From Neurospora tetrasperma FGSC 2508 (taxonomy: Eukaryota > Ascomycota > Sordariomycetes > Sordariales > Sordariaceae): a stretch of 64,000 bases of DNA. Below, one piece after another: positions 1-9,924 of this stretch. The DNA lies in assembly GCF_000213175.1 (NCBI RefSeq), contig NW_009799104.1:2889190-2953189 (forward strand), given 5' to 3'. The notes under the pieces are model-generated. The model saw only the letters and a list, made by a program, of their open reading frames with translations, was not told where the DNA came from and did not search any database. How positions within the stretch are numbered: position 1 is the stretch's first letter; each line of letters begins with the position of its first letter. The position numbers were made by a program, and so were the translations under genes.

Positions 1-115
1 CCCCCCCAAAAAAAAAAAAAGGAAAAAAAAATTCGAAGAGTTGAAAAGAGAGTATCTATCCCGGAAAAAAAGGCGACCTTGGAAAACATGGAGATAAAAG
101 TTGAGTTCAAAGCTT

Positions 116-188
116 AGCCCGACGTGGGAATCGAACCCACAGCCTCAAGATTAGAAGTCTTGCGCGCTACCGATTGCGCCAGCCGGGC
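116..188 (-). tRNA. tRNA-Arg (anticodon TCT)
   Basis: On the minus strand this folds as a complete cloverleaf. The 7-bp acceptor pairs GCCCGGC with GTCGGGC (one G-T pair). The D arm has AATCGGTA in the loop, a 5-bp anticodon stem (CAAGA/TCTTG) carries loop CTTCTAA, and the T arm reads GTGGG-TTCGATT-CCCAC. Anticodon TCT reads AGA arginine codons. There is no intron. The discriminator base appears to be T. A run of T follows downstream, as expected for RNA polymerase III termination. The body is strikingly like the tRNA-Lys at 7476-7548. Confidence 0.95.
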
Positions 189-574
189 AGGCATCTTACA
201 CTTACTGATTAAAGCTCACATTATAATTGATGAAGTTGCATTACATCCTTGAATTAGAACCACCCAATACCGCCTAACACAGCAGAGGGATGAAATGCAA
301 GCTCGGCAAGCATTCCCTAATGCCAAGTCCCTTTCTGCCATCCAAAGGGCCCAAGCTCCCTTCGTCTAAACCCTTGGAGCTTCCATGTCTTTAGTGCTTG
401 CGTCCCTCCTTTCGAATTGACATCATCGTCTCCCCACCAGCACTTTGGAACCCGACATCGCGAACCCATTCAACCACAATTCCGCAACTTACGGAAGTTA
501 CAAACATTGCAAAGTACGACGCCTTAAACAGCGAAACAAAGATCCCATCCTCGATCGTTTCAATCCGCAACACC
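189..574. other. Intergenic: upstream region of the orphan gene at 575
   Basis: This stretch separates the minus-strand tRNA-Arg from the plus-strand gene at 575. The frame of that gene stays open upstream to about 398, but only through non-ATG codons. I see no further gene or repeat here. It probably holds the promoter and 5' leader. Confidence 0.5.
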
Positions 575-1843
575 ATGCCCCAAGATAACAGCGGCGACTG
601 GACGTCGCGGGCCCAGGTTGAGCCCCATCAGCTCGAGGGCGGTCATGCGGTGCCCTATTGGGACAAGAGCTGGTGGGAAGAGTACCGCCGAGCTAGGAGT
701 ATCAGAGAAAGAAACGAAATCATCACCAAGCTCGTCGACCAGATGCCCGTCAAGTGGGACACGCTGCCGCAGCTGCCCTTCTGGGCCCCTCTGTTCAACG
801 TCACCCAAGACCAGTACAAGGTGGACGTGGGCCAGAGACTCATGGCTACGTCCTTCCTATTGGGTCACCAGCCGCTGGACCGGGAGGATATCGATCTTGT
901 CGCCTACGGCGCCGCCAAGCGATCTGTCACCAATGCGTACGCCCGACCCGCCATAGCCCTTGGCGCAGGCGTCTGCTGGGCTGTTGGATACAACAAGTAC
1001 AACTTCCCTTTCTGGAAGCCAAAACCGGCATCCTTCAACCCCGAAATCTTCCCGAGCCAGAAATTCACCCTCGCTACCGGACACCGGGCTACTTTGGCCT
1101 GGCAAGGCGTCCGCATTGCCGCTTGGTATGTTACCTGGAGAATTTTCGGCGGCTGGGTTGCGGATGCGTATGCCGAGACCGTCTTCTCGGCGACATTGAT
1201 GCGGAACAAGGCATTCAAGCAGAAGCTGCTCGAGGCGGGACAAGCGATGAAGGCGAATAGCATTACTCATGAGAGGCCTGAACTGAGGGACGCTTATTTA
1301 GTTGGGCACGAGCCGGATCATGACCACCAGGAGGATCAACAGCAACTACCACAGCACGCGCAAACACCATACTACCAGCGGATCCAGCAGCACCAACAAG
1401 AACAGAAACAACAACACCAGATGCAGCAGCAGCAGCAAACACAACAATCCACTTATAGCCATGACGATGATGATTACCTCTTCGATGATGCCTCCCCCGT
1501 AGCACCAGCCGCCAGAGGAACGGGTACCGTTAGCTCGCCCGTCGCCCAATCTTCCGGTTCCGCATGGGACAGACTCCGACAGCAAGCAATGGGGGCCCCC
1601 GCGCAAGCACCTGGGAGCACGACCGCACCCACAGCTGCCATCTACGTCAAGCCTTCCCAGTCCCGTTCGTGGGCTGAGCGCCGCGCGGCTGCCGTAGGCG
1701 GCGGTGAGGGCGGACTGTCGCATTCGTACTTAGAGACCGACCAGGAGAGAGCTCTGGCCAAGGATCAGGCGCAAAGGGAGTTTGATGCCATGTTGGAGAG
1801 AGAGAGGCGTGGCGATGGCAGCAGTCGTAGACGTGGGCTTTGA
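575..1843 (+). CDS. Conserved-looking orphan protein, possible membrane segments, Gln/His-rich tail
   Basis: A single uninterrupted frame encodes 422 residues. The frame is open further upstream but without an ATG, so I take the ATG at 575, which has a good fungal context (CAACACC before it). The N-terminal half is rich in Trp, Pro and aromatic residues (PYWDKSWWEEYRRARSIRER, then PQLPFWAPLF). Two moderately hydrophobic stretches follow, near residues 124-138 (AIALGAGVCWAVGYN) and 180-200 (RIAAWYVTWRIFGGW), which could be membrane or membrane-associated helices. From about residue 245 the chain becomes low-complexity: His/Gln repeats, an acidic DDDDYLFDD patch, then Ser/Ala/Gly-rich sequence ending in a charged, Arg-rich tail. 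I do not recognise the family. The ordered N-terminal two thirds and the sustained frame argue it is a real gene. The neighbouring cupin gene converges on it with 297 bp between stop codons. Confidence 0.75.
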   Translation: MPQDNSGDWTSRAQVEPHQLEGGHAVPYWDKSWWEEYRRARSIRERNEIITKLVDQMPVKWDTLPQLPFWAPLFNVTQDQYKVDVGQRLMATSFLLGHQPLDREDIDLVAYGAAKRSVTNAYARPAIALGAGVCWAVGYNKYNFPFWKPKPASFNPEIFPSQKFTLATGHRATLAWQGVRIAAWYVTWRIFGGWVADAYAETVFSATLMRNKAFKQKLLEAGQAMKANSITHERPELRDAYLVGHEPDHDHQEDQQQLPQHAQTPYYQRIQQHQQEQKQQHQMQQQQQTQQSTYSHDDDDYLFDDASPVAPAARGTGTVSSPVAQSSGSAWDRLRQQAMGAPAQAPGSTTAPTAAIYVKPSQSRSWAERRAAAVGGGEGGLSHSYLETDQERALAKDQAQREFDAMLERERRGDGSSRRRGL

Positions 1844-2140
1844 GTGAGCGAGGGTAGGAGTGGCGAATATCCAAGAGCGGCTGGCTATATGTGTACATAT
1901 AATATCCTGCTTGGTAGATGTGGATGGTCTTTACCTTCCCACCTGTTCTAAGCCTGCTTGTTTACCGGAGCTGATGGCGGAGTTTTAGGGGGATTTTGAT
2001 GGCTTTTGCATTGCCGGGAGTCTGGCTTAACATATCGTCTGTCTTTGTAAGTCTCAACACTAAATCTACACTGCACCCGTTTTCCCTTATGAATTCGACT
2101 TCTGGAAACTGTAAATAAATACTTTTCTTTTCTTTTTCCT

Positions 2141-3030
2141 CTAAGGCTCTGACTCGATATCCGGCGGAAATGTCCCAAACAGCGCCATGAGATGCTCTAT
2201 CTCCTCCTTGCTAAGCATTTTTCCCTCCGTACCAGCCTTGGAGAGCATTCGAAAGTCTATCATCCAAGAACCCCCATTAGCAAATCAAGGATTACCTACA
2301 GAGAGATCGACCAAATAAAGGGTGTAAGCAAGGGGCAGGGTCAGAAAAAAGGGGCATACAATCGACGTAATGGCCTGGCGTGGCAGTCATATACACCTCG
2401 CAGGCTTCCGTCTCCGACGCATTTTTGAACGTGTGGATGGCTCCTGGCGGGACTGTCATGAGGTCTCCGGCCGTGGCGTCCACTTCGGCGTCGGGTGTTA
2501 CGAAGCGACATGTCCCTTTTAGAGGAAAAAAAAAGAGTCAGTCAGACATTGTTAAGAGAAAAGTGTCGTGTGTATTTTCCAGATCTGATTTGATGGTCTC
2601 GTGTCGTATTGTATCATGTTCGTAGACAGTTGTTTGAGAAGATTACTCGTAGGGAGACCCCTCGAGCCATCTGCAGTCGCATCTTCTTCCATCTCTTCTT
2701 ATGTCATCTCATCTCGTCTCAAGCCCACTCCCATCTCAACCACTGCTCAATCCCATGACACCGCTGCCTCCTCTAGAAAAAAAGAGAGGCCAAGACGGTC
2801 AAGAGATCGAACCACCTACCCTTAACGACAAAAAACAACTCGTCATGAAACCGATGCCAATGCATGGGCGGCCCGGAAACCCCCGCTGGGAGCTCCAACA
2901 GGATGGCGCTGATGCGGTCGCCGGTGCGGGATCCGTCCTCGTAGACGCGGATGGTCATGGGCCCGACCTTGAGCACCTCGGCGGCCTGTCTGGTAGCCAG
3001 GTTGACGGGGATGGGGCCGCGGACTGGCAT
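2141..3030 (-). CDS. Small cupin-domain protein (three exons)
   Basis: Exons, in transcript order: 3030-2820, 2515-2360 and 2256-2141, giving 160 residues. Both junctions keep phase (donors GTAGGT and GTATGC, acceptors AAAG and ATAG). The joined protein reads through VVKG|TCRFVTP and GHYVD|YFRMLSK. It is a single-domain cupin_2-type beta-barrel: motif 1 has H57, H59 and E64 in HWHRFHDELFFVVKG, and motif 2 has H98 in PPGAIHTF. These are the usual metal ligands, so a metal-bound enzyme or small-molecule binding protein is likely. The substrate cannot be told. No signal peptide is visible. The first intron (304 nt) is long for this window and pyrimidine-rich in the sense direction. It lies on the same strand as, and downstream of, the kinase gene. 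Confidence 0.85.
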
Positions 3031-3576
3031 TGGTTCCTGTTCTGTCTACTAGTATGTTCTTCGTGCGGATGATGAGGATTTTTTTTTTTTGGAATAAATG
3101 TGGATGAAGAATAAAAGAATTGATGGGAGGGAAGGTTAGGGGAGAATGTGGATAAAGTGGAAGTATATACAGGTTACTAAGCGTAGGTAAGCGACTCCAT
3201 CCTTTAGTGTAGTCTTACGCACGGCCACAACTTACATGTTATCCAAAACACATGGTCTTTCACGATGTCGATTGATCTGGACCAGAATGGGTCGCTGGTC
3301 GCAAACAGTTTGCGCAAATTGAATACTATCAATGTTGATATGCCTTTAGCTGCCAGCTCCCACGATGATTCAACAAAAAGAAGAAAAATATTTTCTTTCC
3401 TGCACGCTTTGCTTTTGGCATGCCCATTGTCCAATCACTTTTTCCAAATGTTCATGCTTTCATCACCGAGCCATTGCTTCATATCCCCCTTCCGTGGCTC
3501 GCCATGATAACCAAATTCGGCCTGTGTCGTCGTAGCCGTCGGCCGCCCACCCCCCACGCCAGCTCATGGCTCATGA
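3031..3576. other. Intergenic between kinase 3' end and cupin 5' end
   Basis: This is the tandem spacer between two minus-strand genes. It holds the 3' end of the kinase transcript and the promoter of the cupin gene. I see no further gene or notable repeat. Confidence 0.5.
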
Positions 3577-5211
3577 TCAGACCTTATGCCCATTATGCGG
3601 ATATGCTATGCCCACCGCATCCGTTGGCAAATGCGACGCCTGCTTGACCACGTACAGTGAATTCGCCCTCATTCTCCTGATAGTAAACGAACCAGCTGTA
3701 GGACTCTTGGCCAAAGTCGGGCTGTTCGACCTCGTCCGCTGTAGCGGTAGCTGTCTGCCATTGGCGGCCACCCCTACCATGGTCGGCGCCCGTGTTGGTG
3801 GACGCGACCTGCCTGTCAGCATCTGTTCCTCGCAGTTTTCGCAGCGACCGGGGCTTTCGTAGATATCGTAGAGGTGGCGGAACAAGGGGTAAAGGTCCCT
3901 GGCGTAGGGGCGCACGTGGTAATCGCGATCCATCATTCTTCTGATGGGTCTGAGGACCTTGATGACGCCGATTAGGGATGCTTCCCTCTCTCTTTGCCGA
4001 GTTTTCTCCCTCTCTCTGAAGGATTGTGATTTTGGCATGGACGGCGGAAGGTTGGTTGATGGTGTGGGCCTGTCCGGCGATGGAGATGGAAGCGCATCAA
4101 GTTGATCTTCTGCCACCTGTTCGAGATGATCGATGTATTCCTGTAAGTTGTCTAACGCATCGGTGTACTTGAACTCGCCAACTTGATCGGCATTACCTGC
4201 CATGCGCTCAAGCTGCTCCTCGGCATACGATGGAGGCTTCCCGAGTAGTACGGTCACCATCTCGAGGAAGACACAACCCAGTGAGAAGACATCAGACCTC
4301 TCATCGCGCTGCGTCTCCTGCATTGCTTCTGGGTCGGCATACTTGAGCGTCTTGGCGGTAGGTCCTTGAGAGTGCTGGCCTGTTTCAAAGTGCTTGGAAA
4401 GCCCAAAGTCGGTGAGCAGAGGAAAGCCAAAATCGTCAATGACAACGTTCTCGGGTTTGATGTCCTTGTGTCGTATGCGTACTGTTGACTTGTGCAGATA
4501 GCTCACAGCTTGGGACAGGCAACCAAAATATGAATGGAGATATTGTACCATCCAATTTTCCTCTTCAGCAGTACGTGGTGAGTGGGCAGCAGCGGACGCG
4601 ATATCGAGCATCAAAGTTCGTAGATTGCATTGGGCCGGAGGATACATGGCGATGCCGAGTATGTGACGCTTGATCTGTTGATCGACTCTCCTGAAGACGG
4701 CGCGAGCACCAGTATCACCAGCACGGCGCTGGCGGACCTGGCGGTTGGAGATGCAATAATCCTCAAACGAAGCTACGTAGACTACGATGTGAGGATGGCG
4801 CACCGCCACCATGTTTCGCACCTCTTGCAGGGCCAGCTTGCGCACATTGCTGTCAGGGCCAGGCGGGTGCGCGTTTTCTTTGCAAACAATAACTTTGAGG
4901 GCCAGGGGTCGTCTGTAGCCTTGATCGTCCGGAGGGCTGACCTTGTAGACGATGGTCGAGCCGGACTCGCCCAGCTCAGGACCTATCTGGATAAAAGGCT
5001 GAGGAGGCTTGAGATACTCCTTGTTTGCGTGGTTGAAAACCTTGTGCTTCTGCGGACTGAGCCCAGCGTCCTGGACCGGACGGAGCCAGGCCTCGGATTC
5101 TTCCCTGCCATGGTCGTCCCATTCGAAATGATCATGGTCGTGCGTGGTTATATAGTCCAGCATGTGGAGCATGGCCTGGGAGGCTTGGCTCCCGGCGGAA
5201 TCGGTGGACAT
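3577..5211 (-). CDS. Serine/threonine protein kinase, atypical HKD and DPE motifs
   Basis: One uninterrupted frame of 544 residues. The frame is open upstream without an ATG, so the ATG at 5211 (MSTDSAG) is the likely start. Kinase landmarks in order: glycine-rich loop at 77-90 (IGPELGESGSTIVYK), ATP-anchoring Lys in ALKVIV at 106, helix-C Glu near 130, catalytic loop RHKDIKPENVVI with D250 and N255, DFG at 268-270, a PE motif in YADPEA near 291-296, and DVFSLGCVFLEM at 307-317. All catalytic residues are present, so it should be active. HKD replaces HRD and DPE replaces APE. An insert at about 150-180 and a linker after about 365 (Pro/Ser-rich, then Arg/Glu-rich) enlarge the domain. The tail contains CENC and Ser/Thr/Pro-rich, probably disordered sequence. 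The substrate and pathway are unknown. It resembles the divergent kinases common in filamentous ascomycetes. Confidence 0.88.
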   Translation of the reverse strand: MSTDSAGSQASQAMLHMLDYITTHDHDHFEWDDHGREESEAWLRPVQDAGLSPQKHKVFNHANKEYLKPPQPFIQIGPELGESGSTIVYKVSPPDDQGYRRPLALKVIVCKENAHPPGPDSNVRKLALQEVRNMVAVRHPHIVVYVASFEDYCISNRQVRQRRAGDTGARAVFRRVDQQIKRHILGIAMYPPAQCNLRTLMLDIASAAAHSPRTAEEENWMVQYLHSYFGCLSQAVSYLHKSTVRIRHKDIKPENVVIDDFGFPLLTDFGLSKHFETGQHSQGPTAKTLKYADPEAMQETQRDERSDVFSLGCVFLEMVTVLLGKPPSYAEEQLERMAGNADQVGEFKYTDALDNLQEYIDHLEQVAEDQLDALPSPSPDRPTPSTNLPPSMPKSQSFREREKTRQREREASLIGVIKVLRPIRRMMDRDYHVRPYARDLYPLFRHLYDIYESPGRCENCEEQMLTGRSRPPTRAPTMVGVAANGRQLPLQRTRSNSPTLAKSPTAGSFTIRRMRANSLYVVKQASHLPTDAVGIAYPHNGHKV

Positions 5212-7475
5212 CTGGAATCCCGGCTTCCCACGTGCTACGCCGGGCTGCTCAGTGCTTGAAATAGAAAAGTACCCTCTCGTAAGCGGCGGGAAGCGATTGA
5301 CGGAAAGACAAAAAGGGGGGTGGGTTGGAGGGTGGGTTGCGGGTGATGCAAGGGCCAAGCAAATCAACCAGCAAAGTCTCCAGGTACCTTGTCTTGGGAC
5401 TGAGATGAGGCAAGATCGCGATAGTGGTGACAGGTTGGCACTAATCCAGCCATCCACAGTTCTCGAGTCTTCCAAGACTGCCTAGGAGATTGAAGCTTGG
5501 TCGTGATTTTCCGTGTTTCGCTGGCCGATTGTCGAAGCGGGGAATGCCGCAACAAGACGCCCGGAGCAGACACCGAACGAGCAGGCGGTGGAAGTGCCAT
5601 GTCTCGAAACGAACCGGGGGCGCTAAATCCTCTGGTTATGATAGGATCGTTCCCTTGGTTGGCAGATATGCGGTTTCAGGCCCAAATCTGCCCGGTGAAC
5701 GCAGCGACTGGCTCGCGGTGAGAAGAACCCGAGCGAGGCCCAGAGAATGCTGCGACAAGTGGACAGGCCAGGCAGGCCTCGAGAGTCCCGAGACCACCGC
5801 TCACCAATCTCAAAATTCGACTCCCGATGCCAAGTTTAAAGCGCCTCATGGCAGCGCTCTTGGCCCCAGCACCAAGGTAGCCGCCGTTGAAGGCCATGAG
5901 TAAGACAGCGGGACATTGGCTCCTCTTTTAGCGCAACAGGGCGACGGCTCAATCGGACTCTGCTGATAAGTATTGCTCGTCGCTTTTTCCAGTGCGTCGA
6001 GATATCAAGCTTAACCCCGGTGGCGCCTTGTCCATCTCTTCCCCTGTAGCGAGCGCATTTTGCCCACAAGCGATGCCCACAAGCGATGCCCAGCAAGCGT
6101 AAACATCAGGCTCATCATGGCGGCATGATTGATGGCTTAGGTGGTAGGTGTCGCTTCCCGTGGATGGTCAAAATTGGAACCAAGCCGGCGACGGGAGCGG
6201 GCGCATCACTGGGGCCTTCAGTGGGGCCTTTGGGTACTATGAAGCCTGCTCGACGGGACGAAGACGGAAGAGCCTGGGTGCTGGCCACCTCAGGCAGGAC
6301 AAGCTGGCGGGGAACGGGATTGACGGGAATTGCGGGAGCCCCAAGGGGGAAGAACCCACCCCAAAAGGATGACTGGGGCGGGGCGAGGGGAGGGCCGACG
6401 GCGGCAGTGATGGACGAGGTACGTACCTAGAGGTACCTTCTAGTGTAGTAAAGGTAGTGTAGGGTACGTACCTCTCCCCTATGTAGCGTAGTGAGGTTCG
6501 ACCAGAATTCAACGGTGGTACTTCCGTAGGGCAGCAGGACAAGGGGCAACCTAGGCCCAGCGGAAACGCGCGGGAGCAAAGCACGAAGCGGGCGGGGTCA
6601 ACGTCAACATTCTCCAATTCATGAAGATCAATTGACATCACAAGACCAGCAAAGCGTCGCACTCTGTAGTGTATCCCGTTGTTTCTGCGCTTTCTGGTCG
6701 GGTTTGTCCTGCTTGTCCTCGGCTTGTCCTTGAAGTGGAAACTCAACACCAATGTTTTTGCAAGCTTGTGCTTTCCTGTTGGGCACTCTGCACTATTTAC
6801 AACTTGCATCAGGGCATTCCAGCCGTGCTCCTGCTGAATGTTTGGAACTTTGGGGCACGATGATGGTGGTGGTGACGGCTTGATGGAGGTAATTTCCTTC
6901 AAGTTCCAGGCTCTGTCCGTTGCATGCATGCGTAACCCGTGCATGAAAGAATGGGAATACACCATGGGGAAGAAGGTGGGGCATCCCGCAGTCGGAGCTG
7001 ACCATGCAGCAGTGACCGGGCATGGCTGCAGTCTCGCTCCTGCGATGCGGATGGAACTTTTGTCAAATGTCTCGGTTTCTTTGCTTCCCCCTCTTCCACA
7101 GCTGCAGGCACCGAACACGCTGTCTTCTCGAATGCTCACCGAATCCCGCCAGATTCATCAGTCCCCGTGACCCAAACAAAATTTCGTCATTTGGGACGCG
7201 ACTCCACGGAATTTGGCGGATCGACAAATACGATACTGTGTAAATGCGACCCTTTTGCACAGAAAGCAAGCGCCCCATGTCAGTGCGACAAGTGTTGGGC
7301 CTTGCTGGTCGCGTAATCGCTCGAATCGACGATGCCCCTTCGGCACTTCCCAATTAGGAAGTCCGGCCAACTGGCGATAGCACAATGAATCATCACTCAC
7401 TTACTCTCACACGCTTTCTTGACCGAAAGTTGTGCGCCCACACTCTCAACAGGAGCAGCACTGCGCTTTCAACTC
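5212..7475. other. Intergenic, no gene recognised
   Basis: 2.26 kb between the kinase start and the tRNA-Lys. Open frames here are short or begin only at non-ATG codons, and none reads like a conserved protein. At 6418-6475 there is a cluster of near-palindromic TACGTACC and AGGTACCT words next to TGTAG repeats. The stretch near 5211 probably carries the kinase promoter. Confidence 0.5.
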
Positions 7476-7548
7476 GCCCGGCTAGCTCAATCGGTAGAGC
7501 GTGAGACTCTTAATCTCAAGGTTGTGGGTTCGACCCCCACGTCGGGCT
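7476..7548 (+). tRNA. tRNA-Lys (anticodon CTT)
   Basis: A complete cloverleaf. Acceptor GCCCGGC pairs with GTCGGGC, the D stem is GCTC/GAGC around AATCGGTA, and anticodon stem TGAGA/TCTCA carries loop CTCTTAA. The T arm is GTGGG-TTCGACC-CCCAC. The anticodon reads AAG lysine codons. There is no intron. The discriminator base appears to be T. A TTTTT run about 30 bp downstream fits polymerase III termination. Confidence 0.96.
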
Positions 7549-9924
7549 CAATTCCCGGCGGCGAGTGAACAGTCTTCTTTTTGACATTTTGCTCCAGTTT
7601 TCTAACGTCAGCCGTAGTTTTTGATGTCAGAACAAACAAACAAAAAACAGAACACGGTGACCGAGCATCATACCGGCCCGGGGGTCTTTCACCGTGAGCC
7701 TTTTGTATGGCTGCATAAATGTGTGGCTTGTTTTCGCCTTTGCACATCGAGATGGTGGTTGAGCATCTTGGCAGTCCACAATTCTTATCTCATAGCTGAG
7801 GTGCAATAAGCCAACGAGAGGCCCTCAAGCCAGCGATCATCGGCGGACTGTCGTAACCGCCAGAGGGCGTCGGGTAGCATTGAGAGGCTTTGAGAGGCAA
7901 GGGGCATCATAGTGTAGCAATGACAAATGACAATACTACACTAGTAACAACAACACCGTGTGGTGTAGTGTAGTGTAGTGTAGTGTAAAGGCGGCTTCTT
8001 CAATCTTGATACGCTTTCCTGTTCCCGTCGATGCCGTTCGCGGCCCCAGGTCTCCCCTCGGTCTCCTCTGAATGGCATTGTATATTTTGGGAAATCCGGT
8101 CCTTGCCCCTGGACGGGACTTGCCAGACTCCAGTTCTCCGTCCAAGTTGTTGGCGGGGGGTCGTATTCCCTGGATCAGGGGCGGAGACGATGAAAGACAG
8201 GACAGGTCACAGGTTCATTCAGGTTTGATGAGCCTAAAATAACGTTATCAGTTCTGCTGCGGTTGGCCGAGGTGCTTCAATGTGCTGGGAGGTGCTTGGA
8301 GGTACACGTTGTACATACATACATGGTCAGCTAGGTAGTGCATCGCGGTGGTGCCGTCGCATCGCAATGGAGGCCCGGAACAAACCCCAGTTGTTCAAAG
8401 GAGTAGTGCGAGCATTGGAGCGTTCTGGACTTTTGCTTCAATGTTCGAGGCTCCTTGTCGGTGCAAATCTTGTCCGTGTTGGTGGGTGTAAAAGGGAGAA
8501 AAGTGGCTCTTCGGGCTTCCTGGAGAGGACGACTCCGCATTTTCGGGGCAATTCTCCCCCTGCGACCGCCCATCCGCATTCGCGACCTCTGCACATGTTC
8601 CATGCAGCAGGTACCTTCTCCCAGCAACAGCCATGGTGCAGCGAGTGCAACCGCGCTGCAGGATGCGACGTAGCAGCGAAGCATGGAGGTGCTGAGGGGA
8701 AGAAATGTACATGTACCGTGGTACCTTCTAGCGCGTACCGGAAAGGGGAAAAAGGATTCTTGATTGGGCGTCAAGTGGATCCCCGCAAATGTTCCACCAC
8801 TGGCCAGCAGGAAGCGCAACCCGACAAAGCGTGCCGATCAAATTTTTTTTTTTGATCTTCTTTTTTGGTGGTGTGTGTGTTCTCCAGAAGCAGACGGAAA
8901 AAAATCAGCCGGGCAAGTTGACAAGATTACTGCCGAGAAAATCGATTGCGCACTCACCCTGTCAGACCTGCTCACCCTGCACGCGGCACGCACTACACGA
9001 GCCAGGCCTGGGACGGTTCGGTTCGGAAGTCTGGGACAGGAAAGAGAGACCAATCCGTCGCAGATTGCAGCTGGTCACAAGAGACCAGCCCAGATTGCGC
9101 CCAGCCAGGGGAACGAGACTAGCATAGCTCGCATACCTGGCCAGCAGCAGCAGAAGCAAGGTGCAGTGCGGTTGCTGTCTGGAATAAATAAGGTAAACAT
9201 GTCGCCCTCGATGTGGACGATGAGGTGGTCGCACCAGGTCATCAATGAACACCATCGACACCACTTGAAGTCTTGTTCGACCATCAGCCGTGTGAACAAC
9301 GCTCTCAAGTCCATCATCCCACGAACAAGACCCGGAGGTCCGTGCACCACTATCAGCACTCTCCCAGTGTTATCAGCACCACCGATTATCAGCTAGGGCC
9401 AGGCCTTTGATGACGTAGTAGCCGCGGCAGCTCGTCTCCTCCTCCGCACTCGACCACGCAATAGCAACCGTCCTCGCGGCCTCTGTTTGGCACATCGATC
9501 TTGGGGACGTCGATCCAGGGTCTTCATTCTCCAGCAGACAAACAGTCTTGCCCGATCTCGATCCTCCCCCCCACATTGTGTCACTTTCTCCGGCTGTGTC
9601 ATAGGCATCCAGCCCGTCAGACCTGCCTCATCCGCAACCCGTCTCAGTACTACAAGTAGACGGCCGCATTCAGCCATCCGAAACAGCTTTCTCTCTTGTT
9701 CTCCATCATCATCCTTTCTTTATACCAACAAGACATACCACCACACCACCGCCACCACTACCAACTACCTCGGCTTCACTCACACACGTCACACAAGTCA
9801 TACAAGTCATACAAGCACCACCACCACCACCACCACTACCACAGACACAGACACAGACACCCCGCACGAGGCATTACCATCTACCCCGCTTGAACCCGTT
9901 CCTACAAGAACAACTTCAGTCACC
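7549..9924. other. Intergenic and glycerol kinase 5' leader
   Basis: No gene was recognised between the tRNA-Lys and glycerol kinase. The last part, from about 9412 to 9924, contains no ATG on the plus strand. It is rich in CT and then CAC/ACA words, typical of a long fungal 5' leader. The word GGTACCTTCTAG at 8720-8731 also occurs at 6432-6443. Homopolymer T and TG runs lie near 8840-8880. Confidence 0.5.
7963..7987. repeat. (TGTAG)n simple repeat
   Basis: Nearly five tandem copies of the pentamer GTGTA/TGTAG. Looser copies of the same word occur just upstream at about 7910-7960 and in the palindrome cluster near 6440-6490. There is no coding function. Confidence 0.9.

Noticed and set aside
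6237-7139. 300-codon minus-strand frame
   Set aside because: It starts at GTG with the first ATG far inside, has Pro/Ser/Arg-rich random composition, runs through the palindromic repeat cluster, and shows no domain.
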